Notes under the pieces: generated by a model
What the model was told of the DNA's origin: nothing
Seen by the model: the letters and a program-made list of their open reading frames with translations, nothing else
Database searches by the model: none
Shown here: positions 43,267 to 50,194 of the stretch, in pieces
Layout of the letters: each line of letters starts with the position of its first letter
Numbering within the stretch: the first letter of the stretch is position 1
Virus record (IMG/VR): IMGVR_UViG_3300049856_000265
Span: 1 to 64,000 of that record
Direction: 5' to 3' (one strand)
DNA length: 64,000 bases
Origin: a virus
Translations under genes and position numbers: made by a program

Positions 43267-43939
43267 ACTTCAAGAATGGATGGGTTCAGATCGGCAAATT
43301 GCGGAAGCCGCTTGGACTAGTAGCCTCACCTTAGAATCCAAAGATACGAGGACTCAAGAAGACATAGCCCGAGTAGTTCAAATGCTAATAAAAGACAAAC
43401 ATGCTAGCCCTATTGAGGCTGTTGTCTTTAGATTTTGGATTAAAATGCCTATATCAACGGATCGTCAGCATATGACTCACCGTATTGCTAGTCATAATGG
43501 TATGTCTGGACGTTATAGGACTATGCCTGCCGAGTTTCAAGTAGTTCCAGATGACGTTAAAGATATTATTAATAAATTCCCAGCAAACTCCTTATGTAAT
43601 TGGGTAGACGAGTATCAAGCTATTTGCAGATCTTCTAATGATTGGTATCAAAATGTAGCGGCGGCGGCTAGGCCGTTAATTAGTACAGAACATATTACTA
43701 ATACTGAATTTAAACGACTTCGTGAGTTCTTTCGTGGCGTACTACCTCAGAATAATATTACAGAGCGCACTACAATTATGAATCTTCGTAGCTTTGCTAA
43801 TTATCAAAAGCTTCGTAATTCAGAACATGCCCAACCTGAAATTAAGCAAGTAGCTGAACTTATGCTTAAAGCCGTAATAGAAGCTAATGTTTGTCCAGTT
43901 GCTATTGCAGCTTTGCAAACTAATGGCTGGAATATCTAA
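43247..43939 (+). CDS. thyX: FAD-dependent thymidylate synthase
   Basis: A 230-residue protein. The ThyX signature is THRIASHNGMSGRYR, with the usual leading Arg replaced by Thr. The C-terminal LPQNNITERTTIMNLRSF is also typical. It converts dUMP to dTMP using a flavin and folate. GGAGG lies upstream of the ATG, and the start is inside the preceding gene by 20 bases. Confidence 0.93.
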   Translation: MNQIKVELQEWMGSDRQIAEAAWTSSLTLESKDTRTQEDIARVVQMLIKDKHASPIEAVVFRFWIKMPISTDRQHMTHRIASHNGMSGRYRTMPAEFQVVPDDVKDIINKFPANSLCNWVDEYQAICRSSNDWYQNVAAAARPLISTEHITNTEFKRLREFFRGVLPQNNITERTTIMNLRSFANYQKLRNSEHAQPEIKQVAELMLKAVIEANVCPVAIAALQTNGWNI

Positions 43940-43946
43940 CTTTAGT

Positions 43947-43966
43947 AACAAATATTAATAGTAAAC
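43947..43966 (+). promoter_or_regulatory. AACAAATATT motif variant after thyX
   Basis: AACAAATATTAATAGTAAAC is in the 51-base gap after thyX, 25 bases before the next ATG. Weaker match than the copy at 3071. Confidence 0.35.
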
Positions 43967-43990
43967 GAATAGCTTTTAAGAAGGAATAAA

Positions 43991-44212
43991 ATGGCAGCAA
44001 TAACAGATAGACTTAAGACAGCACTTTTACATGCTTTTGGGCTTCCTGAAACATCACTTGAGCTAATCAATGTGATTAATGAGCAAAATCAACAAATTAC
44101 ACAACTTACAACGAAATTTGACGATTTACTTGTTAAGTTAGATTCCGATGCTGGAGTTAGTGATACTGACTATCTTGCTTCACTTGAAGTTTCAGAAGAT
44201 TGGGATTCATAA
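43991..44212 (+). CDS. Hypothetical small protein
   Basis: A 73-residue protein with a helical heptad run (LINVINEQNQQITQLTTKFDD). No family is recognised. AAGGAATAAA precedes the ATG. Confidence 0.55.
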   Translation: MAAITDRLKTALLHAFGLPETSLELINVINEQNQQITQLTTKFDDLLVKLDSDAGVSDTDYLASLEVSEDWDS

Positions 44213-44216
44213 TAAA

Positions 44217-44480
44217 ATGCCGAATACGCCACTTTCTCAATTAAATTATAGACCTGGACATCATTCAGAAGAAGCTGAGCTTTTGCATCACGAGCTACGA
44301 GTTTCTATTAACTCAATATCGGATGTACTAGAGACTAAAGTATCAAAAGAACAGTTTCTAGCTATAGTAGATAGCTTTACACAGAAAATAGAAACTTTAG
44401 ACGCAGATAATAAAGTACTATTAAACATCATTAGTCAACAAATTCAGTCACTTAGTGATCGAATTACAAACTTAGAATAA
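44217..44480 (+). CDS. Hypothetical coiled-coil protein
   Basis: An 87-residue protein read from ATG 44217, four bases after the previous stop. The second half is coiled coil (DADNKVLLNIISQQIQSLSD). With its neighbours it may be a small complex. Unknown role. Confidence 0.55.
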   Translation: MPNTPLSQLNYRPGHHSEEAELLHHELRVSINSISDVLETKVSKEQFLAIVDSFTQKIETLDADNKVLLNIISQQIQSLSDRITNLE

Positions 44481-44498
44481 TTAAAAAGGAATAAAATA

Positions 44499-44975
44499 AT
44501 GACAACTGTAACTAAACTAACCGGCCTTGCCTCACAATCTTACTCTGAAACAGACGGAACAGCACTTGTTCAAACTTCTACAATGTCGGATGCTGTAGAG
44601 CAAGCATCATTGACTTTGGCCATGGCCACTGCTGGCGTTAATAAAGGAACTACAGAACTAGAGCTAGTAAATGCTGCTGGAGTTACCGTTGCTACTATTA
44701 AAGGTAAATACGAAACAAACCTTACTGTTAACTTGACTGCAACAGAAGGCGCTTCTGCTAATAACGGTTCTACTTCTCAAGCTATTACTTGGAATGTAGG
44801 TTTGGACGCTTTTGGCCCAGGCTCAAAGATTAAAGCAACTTTCTCAGGTAAGATTGCAAAAGAAACTGTTACAGGTTCTGGATATGCAAGTACTATTAGC
44901 GGTAGTGGACATACGGTCATTACCTATCCTTTTAAAGCTGTTTCTGTTGAAGTTATTGAAGGTTCTGACGGTTAA
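44499..44975 (+). CDS. Hypothetical beta-rich protein (decoration-like)
   Basis: A 158-residue Ser/Thr/Gly/Ala-rich protein with alternating hydrophobics (TELELVNAAGVTVATIKGKY). It resembles capsid decoration or tail-tube-like proteins, but sits in the metabolic region. It is followed by a strong terminator, so it may be strongly expressed. Confidence 0.6.
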   Translation: MTTVTKLTGLASQSYSETDGTALVQTSTMSDAVEQASLTLAMATAGVNKGTTELELVNAAGVTVATIKGKYETNLTVNLTATEGASANNGSTSQAITWNVGLDAFGPGSKIKATFSGKIAKETVTGSGYASTISGSGHTVITYPFKAVSVEVIEGSDG

Positions 44976-45006
44976 GTTCTAACCTTTAGCTAAGTTTAAA
45001 GCTAGT

Positions 45007-45043
45007 CCTCGGTAGGTTCTTCGGGATCTATCGAGGTTTTTTT
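45007..45043 (+). terminator. Rho-independent terminator overlapping next ribosome-binding site
   Basis: CCTCGGTAG GTTC pairs with GGAT CTATCGAGG around a TTCG loop, followed by TTTTTTT. The ATG at 45044 directly follows the T-run, and GAGG in the right arm is seven bases from that ATG. Confidence 0.9.
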
Positions 45044-45973
45044 ATGTCTAATAAAAATGTAGTTATATTTATAGAAGGCGGTTTAGGCGATCAGGTTGAT
45101 TCTGAGCCGGTAGTGCGCAAACTAAAGGTGCTATATCCAAACAGTAAAGTAATATTAATTACACAACATTCTGAAGTCTTTGATCACCTAGGTTTAGATA
45201 TCTACAAACCCGGTCAGTTTATAGTGCCTGACGACGCTTTTATAATCAATACCCTAAAGCCTATAAATCACGTTTCTAAAAACTACATGGTACATAAGCT
45301 ATGTCATGGCGTAGACTATGCTAGTTTACAATGTTTAAAAGGTACTTTAACTGCTAAAGAGAAAGAAATAACCCTTAGCTTTGAGCCTAAGCACCTAGCT
45401 CATGTTGAAAAGCTATGTGGAGATACGAGTAAGCTAGTAGTTCTCCATCCTGGTCTTGGATGGGCTTCCAAAACCTTCCCAGACGACGTATGGGACTCTT
45501 GGATTGACTTTCTTCTGGCTAACGGCTATAAGGTGGCCCTAATAGGTAAACGTGTTAACGAGGCGCAGGGAGCGTTAAAACTAAAACCACGAACTCATCC
45601 AAACTTTGTAGATTTAATAGATAAACTTAGCCTTAAAGAAACATTCGCATTGCTGTCTAAAGCCCCTATTCTTATATCCAATGATTCGTCTCCTATTCAT
45701 ATTGCAGGAGCTTTTGACAACTATATAGGCGTTATAGCTACTTGCAAGCATCCAGAATTAATACTACCTTATAGGGGCGGTTTTGGTAATGTCTGGCATA
45801 AAGCAAAATCTCTTGAAAAGGCTAGGATGTATGATGAATATAATCATCTACCTTCAAAAGAACTATCTCTAATCTATTACCTTCCCGATGGCATAACTAG
45901 CATTCGTCCGTATCTACCGTCTCCTTTGGACATCTTATGCTATGTTCAATCTATATTAGTTGACAAGACTTAA
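45044..45973 (+). CDS. Glycosyltransferase family 9-like protein
   Basis: A 309-residue protein. The heptosyltransferase-type pattern is visible: VIFIEGGLGDQVDSEPVVRK near the start, VVLHPGLGWASKTFPDDVWDS WIDFL at about 127, LIGKRV, and LISNDSSPIHIAGAF plus YRGGFGNVW near 223-250. Such enzymes transfer sugars from nucleotide donors to LPS or other acceptors. A phage copy might modify host surface or its own DNA or protein. Its RBS is within the terminator hairpin. Confidence 0.75.
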   Translation: MSNKNVVIFIEGGLGDQVDSEPVVRKLKVLYPNSKVILITQHSEVFDHLGLDIYKPGQFIVPDDAFIINTLKPINHVSKNYMVHKLCHGVDYASLQCLKGTLTAKEKEITLSFEPKHLAHVEKLCGDTSKLVVLHPGLGWASKTFPDDVWDSWIDFLLANGYKVALIGKRVNEAQGALKLKPRTHPNFVDLIDKLSLKETFALLSKAPILISNDSSPIHIAGAFDNYIGVIATCKHPELILPYRGGFGNVWHKAKSLEKARMYDEYNHLPSKELSLIYYLPDGITSIRPYLPSPLDILCYVQSILVDKT

Positions 45974-46008
45974 GTTACTTAGTCTCTACTCCCACCACAA
46001 AGTACTTG

Positions 46009-46022
46009 CAAATTGAGTAACT
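46009..46022 (+). promoter_or_regulatory. CAAATTGAGTAACT element, copy 1
   Basis: CAAATTGAGTAACT is 19 bases upstream of the PD-(D/E)XK start. An identical 14-base copy precedes the gene at 47500. TATAGT follows closely. It may be part of an early promoter or an operator. Confidence 0.4.
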
Positions 46023-46040
46023 TTATAGTAAGCTGAGGGT

Positions 46041-47213
46041 ATGAGTAAACCTAACCGACTTTCCCATTCGGCATGCAATAAGTTTCAGCAATGCCCTAAA
46101 GCTTACCAATATCATTACATCGATAAGTTGCGTTCAACGGTAACTTCGTCAGCGCTCATTTTCGGTTCAGCAATTGACTTGGCCCTCGGAGCCATGCTTG
46201 AAGATCATAAAAACAATAATCTAGACATCCTAGGCCAAGCTTATGAAAGCGTATTCGTGCGCAATTGGCGGCGCGGCAAAGTAAACAACGTTGAAGTAGA
46301 TCTATTTGATAATCCAGATATTGTTTATGCTGCCGCCGATCTTGATATTAAGCTTTTTAATCAGAAGGATTGGATGCAGATCTTGTCAGCTGGTCAGAAC
46401 ATCTATCTAGGTATTAATGCTTTTAAAGGAATTACTCCTGAAGCCATTATGGCCACTTATGATCTAGTGCTGGCTGAAAAGGAAGCTAAAGGCTGGGATA
46501 ACTTGCCAGTAAATGCTAGGAAGTTCTATAACTATGTCAATTGGCTTTGCTTAACCAAGAAAGGCATCTTGATGCTTGAGGCTTACCGTACTGAAGTCTT
46601 GCCTAAAATCAAGAAAGTACTAGCTATCCAAAAAGAAATCAATATTAGTAACGATTCAGGTGATAGTATTATTGGCTATATTGATCTAGTTGCCGAGATG
46701 GATGACGGTAAGGTTTATGTTTTGGATAACAAGACGGCTGCTCGTGCCTACGACTGGGATGCAGTTGAAAAGTCAACCCAGTTAGCTCTCTATGTACATG
46801 CGGTTGAAAATGAATATAATACTCGTCATGCCGGGTTTATCGTCCTAGGCAAAGCTATCGATAAAAACCTGGTTAAAACTTGTGCGTTTTGTAAAAAAGA
46901 TCTTAGCGGTAGCCGAGTCAAGACTTGTGATGAGATGCTTCAGAATGGATTACCTAGTAAAATGTACCGATGCGGCGGCGAGATCCAAGAAGTAGCGCAT
47001 CCTAAAGCTACGGTTCAGATCTTGCTTGGAACTATTCCAGATCAAGTAGATACTTTGGTTATGGAAAATATGATGGATATTAATGCTGCTATTAAAACTG
47101 AGGTATTCCCGCGTAATTTGAATGCTTGTGATAAACCTTTTCCCTGTCAGTTTAAATCGCTTTGCTGGAAGAATAGTATGCAAAACTTGGTCGATACGAA
47201 GGAGAAAGAATGA
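46041..47213 (+). CDS. PD-(D/E)XK nuclease, Cas4/RecB-like with Cys cluster
   Basis: A 390-residue protein. N-terminal SHSACNKFQQCPKAYQYHYI has the first Cys of an Fe-S-type set. The nuclease core is IIGYIDLVAEMDDGKVYVLD NKTAA (D, then D-x-K) with a later QLALYVHAVE. A Cys-rich insertion at about 274-318 (CAFCKKDL, CDEM, YRCGGE) may bind zinc, and the C-terminus has CDKPFPCQFKSLC. It probably degrades or trims DNA ends for recombination with the ERF protein downstream. Confidence 0.82.
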   Translation: MSKPNRLSHSACNKFQQCPKAYQYHYIDKLRSTVTSSALIFGSAIDLALGAMLEDHKNNNLDILGQAYESVFVRNWRRGKVNNVEVDLFDNPDIVYAAADLDIKLFNQKDWMQILSAGQNIYLGINAFKGITPEAIMATYDLVLAEKEAKGWDNLPVNARKFYNYVNWLCLTKKGILMLEAYRTEVLPKIKKVLAIQKEINISNDSGDSIIGYIDLVAEMDDGKVYVLDNKTAARAYDWDAVEKSTQLALYVHAVENEYNTRHAGFIVLGKAIDKNLVKTCAFCKKDLSGSRVKTCDEMLQNGLPSKMYRCGGEIQEVAHPKATVQILLGTIPDQVDTLVMENMMDINAAIKTEVFPRNLNACDKPFPCQFKSLCWKNSMQNLVDTKEKE

Positions 47214-47440
47214 GTAAACTTAAGTACTATCTAGTAGAAAATGAAAGAATGACTTTAAATAAACTACATAATGCAGATTTATTGCTCAATGCACGTAATA
47301 GAGATTGTATGTCACGCATGTCTGAAGAACTTTTAGGAACTATCGGTGGGCTTACTTTTGAACAACGGGCTACTTTTGAGAAAATCTTCAAAATGGGCTA
47401 TATTGCAGGTTGTTGCTATTATCCAGAAGAACAAGATTAA
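47210..47440 (+). CDS. Hypothetical protein
   Basis: A 76-residue helical protein overlapping the nuclease stop by four bases. Ends with GYIAGCCYYPEEQD. No known family. Confidence 0.55.
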   Translation: MSKLKYYLVENERMTLNKLHNADLLLNARNRDCMSRMSEELLGTIGGLTFEQRATFEKIFKMGYIAGCCYYPEEQD

Positions 47441-47455
47441 TAGGATTATACTTTA

Positions 47456-47469
47456 CAAATTGAGTAACT
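47456..47469 (+). promoter_or_regulatory. CAAATTGAGTAACT element, copy 2
   Basis: Second copy, 30 bases upstream of ATG 47500. Here TTTACA and TATCCT are spaced 17 bases apart around the element, a passable host-type promoter. Confidence 0.45.
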
Positions 47470-47499
47470 AGTGCTATCCTCAAAATATAGGAGATCTAA

Positions 47500-47745
47500 A
47501 TGAGTAAAGTAGGACAATCGATCAGGCTTAAGCAAAGCGAAACCAAGCCTTATGTAACTTTAGGCATCGCGACAACTGACGAAGGCTATGAACTTCGCAG
47601 GGTAACGGTAAGTGGTCTTGAAGTACAAGCTTTTAAAGTATTGCTTAAATCTAAAGAACGTGCGGAAGTAATGCAGCAATTGCAACTCGAGTTGAGTGCT
47701 TATATTATTAACTTTAATCGTGGTGAAACTAAGGAGACTAAATAA
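47500..47745 (+). CDS. Hypothetical protein
   Basis: An 81-residue protein with mixed beta and helical segments and no recognised motif. ATAGGAGAT precedes the ATG. It shares its stop with the HNH start. Confidence 0.55.
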   Translation: MSKVGQSIRLKQSETKPYVTLGIATTDEGYELRRVTVSGLEVQAFKVLLKSKERAEVMQQLQLELSAYIINFNRGETKETK

Positions 47746-48239
47746 TGGAAGAAATGTGGGAATCTATAAAAGATTATCCCGATTATCAAGTAAGTAATTC
47801 TGGTAAAGTTTATTCTCTAAAGAATAATATGGAATTAAAAGGTCAAGTTGAGCGTTCTGGGTATAGGTTAGTTAAGCTTTTTATTAATGGAAAAGCTAAA
47901 TCTTGGATGATCCATCGACTTGTAGCCAATGCTTTTATGGATAACTGGAATAATAAGTCTCAAGTCAATCATAAAGATGGAAATAAACAAAATAATTACT
48001 TTCTTAATCTAGAATGGGTTACGGCTTCTGAAAACCAATTGCATGCTATAAAAGAAGGTCTTGTACGGCATTGTGAAGGTGAAACGCACTTTAATTGTAA
48101 GCTTAGTTCTAATGATGATGCTGAAATTGCAGAATTATACAAAACGCAATCACAAGTACAAATTGCTAAAATGTATGAGATTTCTCAGTCTAGTGTTGGA
48201 CGGGCTTTAAATCGTTATTATAAGAAAGGAATTAAATAA
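47745..48239 (+). CDS. NUMOD4/HNH homing endonuclease
   Basis: A 164-residue protein. N-terminal WESIKDYPDYQVSNSGKVYS is the NUMOD4 DNA-binding motif. HNH core: WMIHRLVANAFM, QVNHKDGNKQNNYFLNLEWV. The C-terminal part (SQVQIAKMYEISQSSVGRAL) is a helix-turn-helix (NUMOD1-like). It lies immediately before the ERF gene. Confidence 0.92.
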   Translation: MEEMWESIKDYPDYQVSNSGKVYSLKNNMELKGQVERSGYRLVKLFINGKAKSWMIHRLVANAFMDNWNNKSQVNHKDGNKQNNYFLNLEWVTASENQLHAIKEGLVRHCEGETHFNCKLSSNDDAEIAELYKTQSQVQIAKMYEISQSSVGRALNRYYKKGIK

Positions 48240-48905
48240 ATGAATCGTTCTGAATCAATTAGTAAATTGGCTGTAGCTTTGCTTAAAGCTCAAGCAAGTA
48301 TGGGTAATGCCAGCAAAGGCGCATCTAATCCTTACTTTAAATCGAGCTATGCCGATCTTAACTCTATTCGTGAAGTCGTAACTCCAGCTCTTAATGCTAA
48401 TGGCATTACGGTGCTTCAACCTACTACTACTTTGGATGGTAGGGCTTTTGTTGAAACATTGCTTCTCCATGAATCAGGTGAATTCTTGTCAAGTTTGACT
48501 GAAATTACAGTAGCTAAAGCTAATGATCCTCAAGCGGCAGGTAGCGCTATTAGCTATGCCCGTCGATATGGTCTGCAATCCTTCCTTAGTGTTGGTGCAG
48601 TAGATGATGATGGCGAAAAGGCCATGGCTCGAGGTCCTAGCCCTGCTCAACAGAAATGTGAGGCTAAAGCCGCGTTTAAGGCCGCCACCGCCGCCGTCTC
48701 AGAACCCCCTACAGTGCCCGCTACGCTTCCTGCAAGCGCCGTAGCTGAACGTTTGGCCGTAACTAGGCCCGAGGTATCGGCTGCTCCTGTCGCAGCTCCT
48801 GAGGCCGTTAAAACGCCTAAAAAGACCCCGTTTAATAAGCCGGGCAAGGTAGCAACCCCAACTCCTATAAGTAATGGTACTGGCGACGCTGGAGGTTGGT
48901 CATGA
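48240..48905 (+). CDS. ERF-family single-strand annealing protein
   Basis: A 221-residue protein. ERF signature: KASNPYFKSSYADL-type segment (ASNPYFKSSYADLNSIREVV), LNANGITVLQ, LLHESGEF and AISYARRYGLQSFLSVGAVD DDGE. The second half is an Ala/Pro-rich linker and a short tail ending GTGDAGGWS. It anneals homologous strands in phage recombination. Confidence 0.9.
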   Translation: MNRSESISKLAVALLKAQASMGNASKGASNPYFKSSYADLNSIREVVTPALNANGITVLQPTTTLDGRAFVETLLLHESGEFLSSLTEITVAKANDPQAAGSAISYARRYGLQSFLSVGAVDDDGEKAMARGPSPAQQKCEAKAAFKAATAAVSEPPTVPATLPASAVAERLAVTRPEVSAAPVAAPEAVKTPKKTPFNKPGKVATPTPISNGTGDAGGWS

Positions 48906-49000
48906 AATGGGTAATTGCATTGGTAGCTTTGGCTGCTTGTGTGACTTCAGGTCAAGTAAGAGAACATAATCACGATACTCATAATAAAGGAGTTAATTAA
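48902..49000 (+). CDS. Tiny His-rich lipoprotein
   Basis: A 32-residue protein starting inside the ERF stop (ATGA). MKWVIALVALAACVTSG has a clean LAAC lipobox. The mature peptide of about 20 residues contains EHNHDTHN, a possible metal-binding patch. This short outer-membrane type lipoprotein could be an o-spanin-like or exclusion peptide; neither is shown. Confidence 0.6.
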   Translation: MKWVIALVALAACVTSGQVREHNHDTHNKGVN

Positions 49001-49001
49001 A

Positions 49002-49238
49002 ATGTCTGAATCGAATAGTAAATATGTAAAAGTAGGTCAAATTGTTTTGAATACGGATAAAGAGGGTAAAGAGTATCAACAGTTAATTCTCAATAAAGAA
49101 TTTATTGAAAATGCTAATAATCTTATTAAATTGGCTTTTCTTGATAAGAGCGGTGGTCGTCGCTTTAATATTTTTGAGCCATTTGAAGGTGCACCATCTT
49201 TTGTTAAATATAATGTTTGTGTAAAAAAAGCAGAATAG
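49002..49238 (+). CDS. Hypothetical protein
   Basis: A 78-residue protein. AAAGGAG lies before the start. A helical middle (EFIENANNLIKLAFL) is followed by a beta-like end. No recognised family. The structured RNA B follows it. Confidence 0.55.
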   Translation: MSESNSKYVKVGQIVLNTDKEGKEYQQLILNKEFIENANNLIKLAFLDKSGGRRFNIFEPFEGAPSFVKYNVCVKKAE

Positions 49239-49247
49239 TAATACAAT

Positions 49248-49414
49248 TTGTGCAACGGCGTGGAAAGCTGTGGAGCTAGTGATTAACGATAGTCGGCTTA
49301 AGAGCAACGGATCACACGATATGTACCACTGGAGACACGCAACGAGCCGTCGTAGGGGCCATGTAAGAATGATCGGCAATTCCTCTAAGCCAGAGTCGCG
49401 TCTGGCTTGCACAA
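49248..49414 (+). ncRNA. Structured RNA B (same family as 38048-38231)
   Basis: TTGTGCAA (49248-49255) pairs perfectly with TTGCACAA (49407-49414). Inside are CGGCGTGGAAAGCTG and CTGGAGACACGCAA, identical to RNA A, with GCGTG/CACGC and an inner TGG/CCA and GTGAT/ATCAC helix instead of A's GGGA/TCCC. TTCCTC is also shared. The hairpin GCCAGA/TCTGGC with loop GTCGCG directly precedes the closing strand, as in A. No ORF spans it. Confidence 0.65.
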
Positions 49415-49490
49415 TTCATTTTGAGTTGGCTAGGTCGCGCCTAGTCCTGACCTGATGGTACCAGGTGACTCCGGGGAGAGACCCGACCAT
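49415..49490 (+). other. Run of three hairpins downstream of RNA B
   Basis: GGCTAGG/CCTAGTC with another TCGCG loop (about 49428-49447), ACCTG/CAGGT (49450-49466) and CGGG/CCCG (about 49472-49485). They fill the rest of the gap before the ribosome-binding site of the gene at 49503, so they may be part of RNA B or control that gene. Confidence 0.4.
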
Positions 49491-49502
49491 TTTAGGAGAA
49501 AT

Positions 49503-49673
49503 ATGAAAAAATCAGCTAATGAACTTGCTAAAGGCTCTAGTCGTCGAAGACGAAATGAACGAGCAAATACCTATCAAGCTATATTGAATGGCGAATTGGT
49601 ATTGCCTAAAGTTAGAGTTAAAAAGCCTACTAAAAAGCAACGTCGTCTTGCTAAGGCGGCGCTAAATGGATAA
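49503..49673 (+). CDS. Small basic protein
   Basis: A 56-residue, strongly basic protein (SRRRRNERAN; RVKKPTKKQRRLAKAALNG). Start at 49503 is backed by TAGGAG. Probable nucleic-acid binding. It overlaps the next gene by eight bases. Confidence 0.6.
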   Translation: MKKSANELAKGSSRRRRNERANTYQAILNGELVLPKVRVKKPTKKQRRLAKAALNG

Positions 49674-49953
49674 TACACCTAAGTTTCAAGAACCCGTGCC
49701 CTTGTTTGCAGACGATGCCCCTTCTTTGATCAGCGATGAGCTAGCAAGTAAACTTAATCCAGAAGAAGGTCCTTTAACCGAAGCTGAGATTGAGAACTTT
49801 AAACGAGTCCTTTCTGGATTGCCTAAAGATAAGAAAGTTCGTCCTCAACGCTATTGGTACAATGGTGACTTGATTAGTCGTGAAGAACATGATAAACTGA
49901 GCTGGCAAGAGAGACATGACAGTAGTAATCGTGGTAATAGTAGATTGAAATAG
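49666..49953 (+). CDS. Hypothetical protein
   Basis: A 95-residue, charged protein with a C-terminal RPQRYWYNGDLISREEHDKL SWQERH segment. No known family. Followed by a 241-base untranslated gap. Confidence 0.55.
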   Translation: MDNTPKFQEPVPLFADDAPSLISDELASKLNPEEGPLTEAEIENFKRVLSGLPKDKKVRPQRYWYNGDLISREEHDKLSWQERHDSSNRGNSRLK

Positions 49954-49956
49954 ATT

Positions 49957-50170
49957 TTACAGCGAGCTATAGGACGTCTAAAGGCTCCGCAAGGTAGGGG
50001 ATGAATTCCTGATTGGTCCGGTAAAACGGACTAAGTGCTGTAAGTACGAGTCACCTGCGCTGTGGTGAGATTGGCTAAGCAACTGTAACGGGTTTTATTA
50101 ATATTGCCCAGTGCCTAAGAAATATTAGTAGCTGTGGACCTCGTGGCTAGAAGGGTGTAAGTCCCTAGGG
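49957..50170 (+). ncRNA. Candidate structured RNA or leader before primase-helicase
   Basis: A gap of 241 bases with no ORF. TTACAGC (49957-49963) pairs with GCTGTAA (50037-50043), enclosing AGC/GCT and a TTGGTCCG/CGGACTAA hairpin with a GTAAAA loop (50013-50034). A second part has TCACC/GGTGA (near 50050-50070) and a CTA..GGG/CCC..TAG hairpin near 50145-50170. It is not alike in sequence to RNAs A and B. Confidence 0.45.
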
Positions 50171-50194
50171 GTACGATTTTATACTGGAGGAGAG

